From NCBI GenBank assembly GCA_018716795.1, contig DVJK01000147.1:1-6698 (forward strand): DNA of 6,698 nt, given 5' to 3'. Below the pieces are notes generated by a model. That model worked only from the letters and a program-made list of their open reading frames with translations. It was not told the DNA's origin and searched no databases. The translations under genes and the position numbers were made by a program. Source of the DNA: Candidatus Scatomorpha merdipullorum. GTDB taxonomy: Bacteria; Bacillota; Clostridia; Oscillospirales; Oscillospiraceae. Each line of letters starts with the position of its first letter. Position 1 is the first letter of the stretch. Positions 1-5,855 of the stretch are shown here, in pieces.

Positions 1-11
1 GGGAGCCGAGG
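1..11. repeat. Edge fragment of a repeated hairpin element
   Basis: The first 11 bases (GGGAGCCGAGG) are identical to positions 387-397, which form the right end of the two-hairpin repeat at 341-400. The window probably opens inside a second copy of that element, whose left part lies outside. Eleven bases is short, so this could be coincidence, but both copies sit in the same noncoding block. Confidence 0.45.
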
Positions 12-51
12 TGTGGGCAGATATCTTAGCGCTTTACGCACCTGTTTACCA

Positions 52-325
52 CGATGCGGATACCTACGTCTCGCTTCCGCCCGTAAGGGGCGGCGTCCTC
101 GACGCCCCGCGTTCGCGGGATTGCCGGGCCACGTTAGACGCACACGTCCGGCTTGACCGACAGCATCAGCGCCGCCCACGGCGCACCCGCTCCCGTCCAC
201 CGCCTAACGTATGCAAATCCCGCGGGCACAGCCCGCGCACCATTTCGTGCGGGCGTCCGAGGTGGTCCGTCCTCCCACGCCGGGCGGGCGTGGAAGATAA
301 GCCCCTACGGTAGGCATCCGCATCG
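52..325. repeat. Noncoding hairpin-rich block bounded by inverted repeats (MITE-like)
   Basis: Positions 52-67 (CGATGCGGATACCTAC) recur inverted at 310-325 with one mismatch in 16, bounding about 274 bp. Inside are several perfect short hairpins: 92-97/101-106, 106-111/114-119, 221-227/231-237 (7-bp arms, 3-nt loop) and 275-281/287-293 (7-bp arms). No reading frame resembles a protein; the short frames here are Arg/Pro-rich, as expected of noncoding GC-rich DNA. The layout resembles a miniature inverted-repeat element or a composite interspersed repeat of Clostridia. No target-site duplication is evident next to the arms, so mobility is inference. Confidence 0.5.
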
Positions 326-340
326 CACCCACCTTGCACC

Positions 341-400
341 AACCCCTCAGTCACGGCGCAGAGCGCCGCGACAGCTCCCCTTTCAGGGGAGCCGAGGGTT
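341..400. repeat. Three-stem (cloverleaf-like) palindromic repeat
   Basis: AACCC(C)CTC at 341-348 pairs with GAGGGTT at 394-400, with one bulged C. This closing stem encloses two perfect hairpins: 354-359/363-368 (6-bp arms, 3-nt loop) and 374-381/385-392 (8-bp arms, 3-nt loop). The whole folds as a three-way junction. It ends 7 bases past the TetR stop codon, so the operon mRNA would run into it. There is no U-tract, so it is not a classic intrinsic terminator, but it could protect the 3' end or slow polymerase. From memory, similar paired-hairpin repeats are common between genes in gut Clostridia. Confidence 0.6.
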
Positions 401-407
401 TGCGCGT

Positions 408-974
408 TCAGGGCAGGAAGCCGAGGGGGTTGGAGAGGATTTTCAGAATCAGGGAGATATAGTCGTTGATGTCCATGCCGCTCTTCTTCTCGTACCACAT
501 GCGCGTGCAGGAGAGAAGGCCGGAGACGCAGTATTCGAGGTAGAACTCGCTCTCCTCGCCGAGAGGGCCGCGGCGGGCCTCAAGCTCGCGGCGCAGGGCG
601 GCCTTGGTGCTCTCGCGAAGCCGTTTCTGAAAAGCGGGGTCGCCGCGCTCTCCCAGCATGACAACGAGGTATTTGTTGTACACCTTGCAGGGCGCGAAGG
701 TGAATTTGACCAGGTCGGCGAGGTCGAGCCGGCTTGAGCAGCGGGCAATCCGGTTAAAGCGCATCTCGAATTGCTCGAGTATTTCCCTCTCTATCTGCTC
801 AAGCACCTCATATACGTCGCGATAATACCGGTAGAAGGTGCCGCGGTTATATCCCGCGAGGGCGCAGACCTCCTTGACGCTTATCTTTGAGATGGGCCGC
901 TCCGTATAGAGCCTCCAGAAAGCGTCGCTTATGTCCTTTTGCGTCTGATTGATACCGTCCGGACGGCCTTGCAT
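408..974 (-). CDS. TetR/AcrR-family transcriptional regulator
   Basis: This 188-residue protein is the usual length for a TetR regulator, a dimeric repressor that leaves DNA on binding a small ligand. The N-terminal helix-turn-helix spans about residues 12-60. Helix 2 is ISVKEVCALAG (31-41) and the recognition helix is NRGTFYRYY (43-51), followed by the usual D-x-Y-x-L stretch. The C-terminal half (about 75-188) is the variable helical ligand and dimer domain; I cannot assign a ligand. The ATG at 974 is backed by AGGGAG at 982-987, 7 bases upstream. The gene is last of four, 35 bp after the flavoprotein, with no promoter visible in that gap, so it is probably co-transcribed. Inverted repeats upstream of the first gene (4210-4249) are candidate operators, which would make the operon autoregulated. 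Family is confident; target and effector are inference. Confidence 0.9.
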   Translation of the reverse strand: MQGRPDGINQTQKDISDAFWRLYTERPISKISVKEVCALAGYNRGTFYRYYRDVYEVLEQIEREILEQFEMRFNRIARCSSRLDLADLVKFTFAPCKVYNKYLVVMLGERGDPAFQKRLRESTKAALRRELEARRGPLGEESEFYLEYCVSGLLSCTRMWYEKKSGMDINDYISLILKILSNPLGFLP

Positions 975-1009
975 ATCATCGCTCCCTGTCTGCGTTTATG
1001 TATGCCGCC

Positions 1010-2350
1010 TTATTTCGCCGCGTTGGCCACTACGTGGACTATATCCCAGATGTAGGTGACGGAGGGAGAATAGGCCATGTCGAGCATGCCCAGCTCCTCG
1101 GTGGTCATTTTGCGGTCGACGGCGCAGGCGAAGATGTTTATGCGCATGGCGGCCTCATGCTCGCCCATTATCTGCGCGCCGAGCAGGACGTGCGTCTTCC
1201 GGTCGTAGACTATCTTGGCCGTGAGCGTGTAGGGCGCGGGGCAGGTGTAGTAGGGCGAGTGGCTGATGTTTTGGACGGTGGCGGTGCCGTAGTCCAGGCC
1301 GCACTCCTTCGCCTCGCGCTCGGAGACGCCGGTCTTGCCCATCTCGAAGTCCATGACGCGCAGGATGCTTGTGCCGAGGGTGCGGTTGAAGTGTACCTCG
1401 TGGCCGAGCATGGCGTCGGCGGCGAGGCGGCCCTGCTTGTTGGCGTTCGTGCCGAGGGCGATGTAGTCCAGCTTGCCCGTGACGGCGTTATAGAGCGTGG
1501 CGCAGTCGCCGGCGGCGTAGACGTCGGGCACGCCGGTCTCCATGGCGTCGGTGGTGATAATTGCGCCGTTTTTGAGCTTTTTGAAGCGCGGATCGGTGAA
1601 GAGCTCCGTGTTGGGCTGCACGCCTATGGCGAAGACGACGGCGTCGACCTCGTAGCGCCCCTTCGAGGTCGAGATGCCGCAGACCGCGCCGTCGCGCCCC
1701 TCGATGCGCTGCACGAGCTCGCCGGTGCGCAGCTCGACGCCCTTCTTCACAATCTGCTCCTCCAGCGCCGTCTGGAAGAGCTCGTCATAGCCGCCCATGA
1801 CGTGGTCCATGGCCTCGAAGAGCAGAGGCTTCTTCCCGCGGTTGAGAATCGCCTCGCACATCTCGAGGCCGATGAAGCCGCCGCCTATTATTGCGACGCG
1901 CTGCACCTTGTCACTGAGCACGGCGCGCTTTATCTCCTCGGCCTGAGGTATGGTCTTGAGGACGAAGACGTTCTCAAGCTCCCGGCCCTCTATCGCGGGG
2001 AAGACGGGGCGGCTGCCCGTGGCAATGAGCAGCTTGTCCCAGCCCTGGACGAACTCCGTCCCGTCCTCGAGGCGGCGCACCGTGACGGTTTTTGCGACGA
2101 CGTCGACCGCCGTCACCTCGTGCCGGAGGCGGAGATCCACGCCGCCGGCGCGGAACTCGTCGGCGGAGCGTATTTTGACGAGCTCTATGTCGTCGTTGAC
2201 GCCGCCTATGTAATACGGCAGCCCGCAGGCGCCGTAGGAGACGACGTCGGTCTTCTCAAACACTATGACCTGCGAGCCGCGGGCCTTCCTCGAAATGCGC
2301 GAGGCGGCGCTCATGCCCGCCGCGTCTCCTCCGATAACTACAACTGTCAT
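1010..2350 (-). CDS. FAD/NAD(P)-dependent disulfide oxidoreductase (CoA-disulfide reductase / NADH oxidase family)
   Basis: This complete 446-residue flavoprotein matches the usual length of the single-cysteine branch of the pyridine nucleotide-disulfide oxidoreductases. The N-terminal FAD site is VVIGGDAAGMSAAS (residues 4-17). The redox-active cysteine is Cys42 in SYGACGLPYY, a motif typical of CoA-disulfide reductase, NADH oxidase/peroxidase and polysulfide reductase relatives. ATGSRP lies at 110-115. The second nucleotide fold, GGGFIG (156-161), is followed by Glu179 at the end of the next strand, which hints at NADH over NADPH. The second FAD motif is VYAAGDCA (277-284). The C-terminal dimerisation domain (about 325-446) ends in AYSPSVTYIWD, like the family's dimer-interface tyrosine segment. 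The ATG at 2350 has GGGGAG at 2359-2364. In this operon it could recycle CoA disulfide or move electrons to a thiol or flavin partner. Substrate (CoA disulfide, oxygen, polysulfide) cannot be settled from sequence. Confidence 0.88.
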   Translation of the reverse strand: MTVVVIGGDAAGMSAASRISRKARGSQVIVFEKTDVVSYGACGLPYYIGGVNDDIELVKIRSADEFRAGGVDLRLRHEVTAVDVVAKTVTVRRLEDGTEFVQGWDKLLIATGSRPVFPAIEGRELENVFVLKTIPQAEEIKRAVLSDKVQRVAIIGGGFIGLEMCEAILNRGKKPLLFEAMDHVMGGYDELFQTALEEQIVKKGVELRTGELVQRIEGRDGAVCGISTSKGRYEVDAVVFAIGVQPNTELFTDPRFKKLKNGAIITTDAMETGVPDVYAAGDCATLYNAVTGKLDYIALGTNANKQGRLAADAMLGHEVHFNRTLGTSILRVMDFEMGKTGVSEREAKECGLDYGTATVQNISHSPYYTCPAPYTLTAKIVYDRKTHVLLGAQIMGEHEAAMRINIFACAVDRKMTTEELGMLDMAYSPSVTYIWDIVHVVANAAK

Positions 2351-2389
2351 TTCTCAAACTCCCCGGAAAAATATTTTGGCAAAACCTCC

Positions 2390-2413
2390 GCGAGGGCGCG
2401 TTCGCGCCCTCGC
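2390..2413 (-). other. Intercistronic GC hairpin between the DUF35 and flavoprotein genes
   Basis: Two perfect 11-bp arms (2390-2400 and 2403-2413) are separated by only two bases in the 83-bp gap between genes. On the minus-strand transcript the hairpin is followed by GGAGGTTTTGCC rather than a U-run, so full termination is unlikely. It could set the ratio of downstream to upstream products by partial attenuation or by protecting the processed 3' end of the upstream mRNA. Confidence 0.6.
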
Positions 2414-2433
2414 TTTGTTCGATTGAGCCGCGC

Positions 2434-2865
2434 TCAGTCGAGCTCCCAGCCCATGATGGTGGCGGCCTTTTCGTCGTCGCGCAGCCAGACGAGGTGGACG
2501 GGCGCGTCGTAGGGCACGTCCTCAATGTTCTCATAGCCGAGCAGGCGGCCGAAGACGCGCGGGCCCTCGTCGAGGTTCACGGAGCAGAGGCCTATCGGCA
2601 GATATTCCTTTATGCCCGGGTGGAAGGCGAAGCGCTCCTCAACCTTGGAGTACAGCCTGCCGTGGCCGGAGGCCTCGACCCATTCGACGTTCGCGCTGCC
2701 GCAGTGCTCGCAGATGAAGGCGGCGGGCCAGTAGTACTTGCCGCAGTCCTTGCACCTGGGCAGCAGGAATTTGCCCTCCTCCTGCGCGGGCTTGTAGAAG
2801 GGTTCGTTGTCGTAGCTCGTGCGCAGGTCGAAGGGGAGGGTGATCTTTCTCACTTCAAAAGCCAT
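2434..2865 (-). CDS. DUF35 zinc-ribbon/OB-fold protein, partner of the thiolase-like enzyme
   Basis: This 143-residue protein has the DUF35 layout: an N-terminal helical segment (about 18-36), a rubredoxin-like zinc ribbon, then an OB-fold (about 64-143). The zinc ligands are Cys38, Cys41, Cys52 and Cys55 (CxxC-x10-CxxC, with CKDC and CEHC). Known relatives bind acyl-CoA and form obligate complexes with thiolase-fold enzymes: ChsH2 with the Ltp2 aldolase, BbsA with BbsB in benzylsuccinate degradation, and the archaeal thiolase/HMG-CoA synthase complex. Its ATG lies 4 bases after the stop of the thiolase-like gene, with AAAGGGG inside the end of that gene, which points to coupled translation in near-equal amounts. 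It very probably helps hold the CoA substrate in a complex with the upstream product. No truncation is seen. Confidence 0.9.
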   Translation of the reverse strand: MAFEVRKITLPFDLRTSYDNEPFYKPAQEEGKFLLPRCKDCGKYYWPAAFICEHCGSANVEWVEASGHGRLYSKVEERFAFHPGIKEYLPIGLCSVNLDEGPRVFGRLLGYENIEDVPYDAPVHLVWLRDDEKAATIMGWELD

Positions 2866-2869
2866 GGTC

Positions 2870-4060
2870 TCAGCCCCTTTCCAGAATCATCGTCTCGTTG
2901 CTGTTGTAGTATCCGCCGTTGTCGGAGACTATCATGAACTCGGGCAGCTTCGTGCCTGGCATGACGCCGAGCTGCCGCTCGCCGCAGCGGCCGGACATCT
3001 GCATGACCGCCTCGGCCAGCGGGGTGAGGCCCATGTAGTAGCCCTCGGCCAGGAGGCCGCCGCTCGTATTGACGGGGAAGTCGCCGCCCGGGCCGATGCG
3101 GTCGGCCAGCAGGAAGTCGCGCGACTTGTGCGGATCGTAGAAGCCGTAGTCGGCCAGCGTGGCCTCGACCGTGTAGGTATAGCAGTCGTAAATCTGCGCG
3201 GCGCCTATGTCCTTGGGCGTGAGCCCGGCCATCTCGAAGGCCATGCGGCCCGCGACGGCGGCGCTGCTCCTGGGATCGCCCGGGGTGAGCTGCCAGCCCT
3301 TGGACGTGTCGTTATAAACGCCGAAGCCGCGGATGGTGACCAGCGGGTTCTTCAGCTCCTTCGCCCTCTCGGCCGTGGTGATTATGACGGCGCGGCCGCC
3401 GTCGGTGCTCGTCGTGGCGTCGACGCCGCGGAAGGGCCAGGCGAGGCAGCCCGCGGCCATATAGTCCTCCTTGGTCAGGGGCTTTTTATAGTAATTTGCG
3501 ATGGGGTTGAGGTTCGCCCAGCGGCGGTGGGCCACGGCCACCTCGCTCCAGACCTCCGGGCCGGTGCCGAACATGTGCATGGCGCGGCTGGCGAAGAAGG
3601 CGTAGTTCGTGAAGGCGGAGATGTTGCCGTAGGCGGCGTACTCGTCGTAGGGCTTGCTGCTGAAGGTGTCGATCTCGTCCGTCCAGGTGCGGTGCCCGGT
3701 GCGCCCGCTCTCCGCGAAGACGACGAGGACGTAGTTGCAGGCCCCGGCCTCGATAGCGCCTATGGCCTTGTGCAGGAAGGTGCGGTAGCAGTAGGCCTCC
3801 TGGCTGAGGAAGTTCGGGCGTATGCCCAGGCTCTTGGTTATGACGTTGGCGGTGTGGTGGAAGGCGTCGCCCTTGAGGATGGGGAAGTCGCGGTAGAGGA
3901 TGAAGCCGTCGATATCCTCCTTGCGCAGGCCCGCATCCTTGATGGCGTTCATGCTCGCTTCAAGATAGAAGCTCGCGGCGGAGCGCCCGGGCACCTTGCC
4001 CTGCGGAGTGTAGCCCACTCCGGCGATGGCGTACTTGTTTCTCAATGCTGTCCTGTCCAA
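2870..4060 (-). CDS. Thiolase-superfamily (SCP2-thiolase/Ltp2-like) acyl-CoA enzyme with altered active site
   Basis: The 396-residue protein has both thiolase halves. YAIAGVGYTPQGK near the N-terminus, STDGGRAVIITTAE (218-231), AQIYDCYTYTVEA (288-300), NTSGGLLAEGYYMG (331-344) and the C-terminal IVSDNGG (377-383) match the SCP2-thiolase/lipid-transfer group. By ungapped alignment by eye, the nucleophilic Cys position holds Ala89 (SQEAYCYR; a Cys lies two residues on), the GH-motif His is Tyr341, and there is no Cys at the C-terminal catalytic site. A true thiolase is therefore unlikely; an Ltp2-type retro-aldolase or a related carbon-carbon lyase/ligase acting on acyl-CoA is more likely. No ATG or GTG start fits. 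TTG at 4060 follows GAAAGGAG (4072-4079). A TTG at 4099 is in frame but has no ribosome binding site. It is the first gene of the operon, immediately followed by its DUF35 partner. The fold is sure; reaction and substrate are inferred. Confidence 0.88.
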   Translation of the reverse strand: MDRTALRNKYAIAGVGYTPQGKVPGRSAASFYLEASMNAIKDAGLRKEDIDGFILYRDFPILKGDAFHHTANVITKSLGIRPNFLSQEAYCYRTFLHKAIGAIEAGACNYVLVVFAESGRTGHRTWTDEIDTFSSKPYDEYAAYGNISAFTNYAFFASRAMHMFGTGPEVWSEVAVAHRRWANLNPIANYYKKPLTKEDYMAAGCLAWPFRGVDATTSTDGGRAVIITTAERAKELKNPLVTIRGFGVYNDTSKGWQLTPGDPRSSAAVAGRMAFEMAGLTPKDIGAAQIYDCYTYTVEATLADYGFYDPHKSRDFLLADRIGPGGDFPVNTSGGLLAEGYYMGLTPLAEAVMQMSGRCGERQLGVMPGTKLPEFMIVSDNGGYYNSNETMILERG

Positions 4061-4209
4061 CTTGAATCTCGCTCCTTTCACAAATTGAATACCCGGCAAT
4101 AAGAGCGCCGTTTACGGCCCGAATGGCACAGCTTGCTGCCGGCGCAGCCCTCAGCGCCTGAGGAGACTGCAAAACAATTCACAATCTGTCTTAACAATAC
4201 CCCTTTGTT

Positions 4210-4221
4210 TGTCAATTGGCA
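4210..4221. promoter_or_regulatory. Near-palindrome over a TTGACA box
   Basis: TGTCAATTGGCA is symmetric except for one base pair (positions 3 and 10). On the minus strand it contains a perfect -35 hexamer, TTGACA (4215-4210). The best -10 at 16-17 bp spacing is poor (TAAGAC or AAGACA), so any second promoter here would be weak or need an activator. It directly adjoins the inverted repeat at 4221-4249. Confidence 0.35.
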
Positions 4222-4249
4222 ATGAACAAAATGCCGCCGCATGTTCATT
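4221..4249. promoter_or_regulatory. Candidate TetR operator (inverted repeat)
   Basis: Perfect 8-bp arms AATGAACA (4221-4228) and TGTTCATT (4242-4249) are separated by 13 bp, 29 bp in total, which is a plausible size for a TetR-dimer site. It lies between the extended -10 promoter and the first gene, so a bound repressor would block elongation or the weaker TTGACA promoter. Binding by the operon's own TetR product is inference from context; the arms could also form an RNA stem in the leader. Confidence 0.45.
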
Positions 4250-4292
4250 TTGACCCGCGCCGGGCCCCGCGTCCGGCGCAAACTTTGAGAAT

Positions 4293-4301
4293 ATTATATC
4301 A
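4293..4301 (-). promoter_or_regulatory. Extended -10 promoter for the thiolase/DUF35 operon
   Basis: The minus strand reads TGATATAAT: a perfect -10 hexamer preceded by the TGn extension. At 17-bp spacing the -35 (CTTCCA, 4321-4316) is poor, which fits an extended -10 promoter. Just upstream lies the small palindrome CACAA-T-TTGTG at 4322-4332, a possible regulator site. Predicted start is near 4286. Confidence 0.6.
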
Positions 4302-4340
4302 TATTGGGAGCGGAATGGAAGCACAATTTGTGAAACGAGC

Positions 4341-4378
4341 AAAGAAAAAGGCGGCCGGTCCGAGGGCCGGCTGCCTTT
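4341..4378 (-). terminator. Intrinsic terminator of the MFS transporter gene
   Basis: On the minus strand, AAAGGC (4378-4373) pairs with GCCTTT (4352-4347), enclosing a second GC stem (CCGGCC-type arms with one mismatch). The stem runs into TTTTTCTTT. It lies 30-67 bases past the MFS stop codon and separates that unit from the thiolase/DUF35 operon. Confidence 0.85.
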
Positions 4379-4407
4379 GAGTATCGAATTTTAATGCCGC
4401 GCCGCGT

Positions 4408-5619
4408 TCAGGCCTCCGGAGAGGCCGGAGCGGAGCTTTTCACGACGCGCATGAGGACAAACACCAGCGCCAGGGAGACGAGCTCGAGGCCCGTGAAGAG
4501 CCATATCGCGCCGGAGTACGAGCCGGCGGCGGTCTGTATGCCGCCCGCTATGGTGGAGGCGAAGGCGCCGACGAGGATGTTGAGGTTCAGGACGCTGAGG
4601 TTCTGCCCGTAGTGCCGCTCGCCGAAGAACTCCTGCGCCACGCTTGCGGAGATGGTGGGCACGGCGCCGTAGCACGCGCCTATGAGCATCATCGCGGCAA
4701 TCAGCGGCACGGACACGCCGCCGCTGACGCAGAGCGCCGCCGTGACGCCGCAGGCGATGTAGAGCAGGGCGTCCGCCGTGAGCGAGACGCGGAAGCCGAA
4801 GCGGTCGTGCAGCGCGCCGAAGGCGATGCGGCCGAGGCCGTTCATGACGCTGACCAGGCCCACGGCGACCGCGGCCAGCCGCTGCGGCACGCCGCCCTCG
4901 GTGAAGATATAGCTCGCGTGCGCGATGAGGCCGGAGCCGAAGCCCGTGCCTATGAGCGCGAGGGCGAAGAAGACCCAGAAGCGCGCGGTTTTGAGCATCT
5001 GCACCGTGCCGAGACCGGCCTTGGGCGCGGCCTCCCTCCGCTCGCCGCCCTCCGGCGGCAGGACGAAGAAGCGGCCTATGACGGCGCTCAGGAATATGAG
5101 CGCGCCGGTCGCGGCGTAGGTCGGCCTCCAGCCGAAGGCGGGGCTTTCGATGAGCTGCGCGGCCAGGGTGCCGAGCACGAGCGTGCTCGCGCCGAAGCCC
5201 ATGAGCAGGACGCCGCTCGCGAAGCCCTTCTTGTCCGCAAAGCGGGGCACGACGGCGGATATCACGCCGTTATACACCATGCCCACGCCGAGGCCCGCCG
5301 CCGCGAAGGCCGCGTAGAGCAGCCAGAGCCTTCCCTCGCCGAGCAGCATGCAGAGCAGATAGCCCGCGCAGCCGAGCGCGCCGCCCGCGGGGATGCTGAA
5401 GCCGACGCCGCGCCTCTCCGCGACGGCGCCGCCGAGGACGCCGCCCAGGCAGAAGCAGCCCAGCATGACCGTGAAGCACAGGCCCAGCTCGGCGCTCGTC
5501 CAGCCGAAGGCCCCGCCGAAGGGCGTGGAGTAGATGCTCCAGGCGTATATGACTCCGTTTATAAGCATGACGGCGGTTCCGGCGGCCAGTGCCGCCGCGC
5601 GGGAAAAGCTTCTGCGCAT
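4408..5619 (-). CDS. MFS transporter, oxalate/formate antiporter-like (MCT/OxlT group)
   Basis: This 403-residue integral membrane protein has about 12 predicted helices. Helix 1 carries NGVIYAWSIYSTPF (21-34), typical of the OxlT/monocarboxylate group. A polar central loop lies near 186-210 (EGGERREAAPK), and the motif-A-like NGLGRIAFGALHDRFG (260-275) follows helix 7. The group moves small carboxylates; I cannot name the substrate. OxlT itself uses an Arg in helix 8 and a Lys in helix 11. Arg264 may match the first, but the helix 11 stretch here (344-362) has no Lys, so oxalate exchange is doubtful. The start is ATG 5619, with GGGGAGGA at 5626-5633. The frame stays open to 5784, but the consensus promoter at 5734-5763 lies inside that extension, which rules it out. 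It has its own promoter and terminator, so it is monocistronic. Confidence 0.88.
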   Translation of the reverse strand: MRRSFSRAAALAAGTAVMLINGVIYAWSIYSTPFGGAFGWTSAELGLCFTVMLGCFCLGGVLGGAVAERRGVGFSIPAGGALGCAGYLLCMLLGEGRLWLLYAAFAAAGLGVGMVYNGVISAVVPRFADKKGFASGVLLMGFGASTLVLGTLAAQLIESPAFGWRPTYAATGALIFLSAVIGRFFVLPPEGGERREAAPKAGLGTVQMLKTARFWVFFALALIGTGFGSGLIAHASYIFTEGGVPQRLAAVAVGLVSVMNGLGRIAFGALHDRFGFRVSLTADALLYIACGVTAALCVSGGVSVPLIAAMMLIGACYGAVPTISASVAQEFFGERHYGQNLSVLNLNILVGAFASTIAGGIQTAAGSYSGAIWLFTGLELVSLALVFVLMRVVKSSAPASPEA

Positions 5620-5727
5620 TTTTTGTCCTCCCCATAAAAAAGTGATGAAAGCCCGAAACAAGCCGCCGCCCCTCCTCGGGCGGCGATCCGGCCTTCCATC
5701 CCCTGCCGGGCCTGAACGGCGTCCGGC
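5620..5727 (-). promoter_or_regulatory. Folded 5' leader of the MFS transporter gene
   Basis: The leader is about 108 nt from the predicted start near 5727 to the ATG at 5619. GCCGG-type arms (5705-5709/5723-5727) continue into 5710-5712/5718-5720 as one hairpin. A closing stem, 5690-5695 with 5728-5733, is possible only if transcription starts upstream of about 5733. A second hairpin has 8-bp arms, 5664-5671/5678-5685. One of its arms can instead pair 5676-5681 with 5651-5656, so two folds compete near the ribosome binding site. A run of six U follows at 5641-5636. This resembles an attenuator or regulatory leader, but no known riboswitch class was recognised. Confidence 0.4.
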
Positions 5728-5733
5728 AAGGCC

Positions 5734-5763
5734 ATTATATCCGACGCGCGGCGCGGCTGTCAA
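5734..5763 (-). promoter_or_regulatory. Consensus sigma-A promoter of the MFS transporter gene
   Basis: On the minus strand a perfect TTGACA (5763-5758) and a perfect TATAAT (5739-5734) are 18 bp apart. Predicted start is near 5727. Both hexamers being perfect suggests strong basal transcription, perhaps restrained by a repressor or by the folded leader. Confidence 0.88.
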
Positions 5764-5855
5764 CTCTTTTTTACGGTAGAGCATGAAAATTTTAATTCAT
5801 ATTATTGGCTGTTTGCTTTGAAAGCTCCTGTTTAACAATTTATGAGCCTAAACAA

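Larger units (their letters stand above)
4061..4286 (-). promoter_or_regulatory. Long structured 5' leader of the thiolase/DUF35 operon
   Basis: If transcription starts about 7 bases past the -10 box at 4293-4298, the leader is about 225 nt. It contains short perfect hairpins at 4257-4279 (7-bp arms), 4149-4163 (CCTCAG/CTGAGG), 4135-4148 (GCTGC/GCAGC) and 4107-4118 (GCCG/CGGC). No known riboswitch consensus was recognised. Together with the terminator just past 4341, this accounts for the gene-free stretch 4061-4407. Confidence 0.4.

Noticed and set aside
1..400. CRISPR array or tRNA in the hairpin-rich left region
   Set aside because: There is no regular direct-repeat/spacer spacing, and the three-stem repeat has neither an anticodon arm nor a T-loop.
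11..737. Short frames across the left repeat region (for example 11-313 and 153-737)
   Set aside because: They cross the hairpin repeats and the antisense of the TetR gene, and show no protein-like motif.
998..2512. 504-residue plus-strand open frame
   Set aside because: It mirrors the flavoprotein gene on the other strand. GC-rich codon use keeps the opposite strand open, and the translation has no recognisable motif or ribosome binding site.
2819..4102. 427-residue plus-strand open frame
   Set aside because: Antisense shadow of the thiolase-like gene; low-complexity Ala/Gly/Val/Arg composition and no domain.
4078..4248. 56-residue minus-strand frame in the operon leader, ending just before the ribosome binding site of the first gene
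   Set aside because: A leader peptide is possible, but it lacks a good Shine-Dalgarno sequence and crosses several hairpins; not supported without conservation.
4612..5637. 341-residue plus-strand open frame
   Set aside because: Antisense shadow of the MFS gene; charged low-complexity sequence rich in Ala, Glu, Arg and His.
5681..5703. Fluoride-riboswitch-like GGGGATGG in the MFS leader
   Set aside because: The rest of the fluoride consensus (matching CxCC segment, AAC and the TGATGRC end) is absent, and the downstream gene is not a fluoride exporter type.
5620..5784. 55-residue N-terminal extension of the MFS transporter
   Set aside because: It would start upstream of the consensus promoter at 5734-5763, is Arg/Pro/Gly-rich, and lacks the strong ribosome binding site present before ATG 5619.
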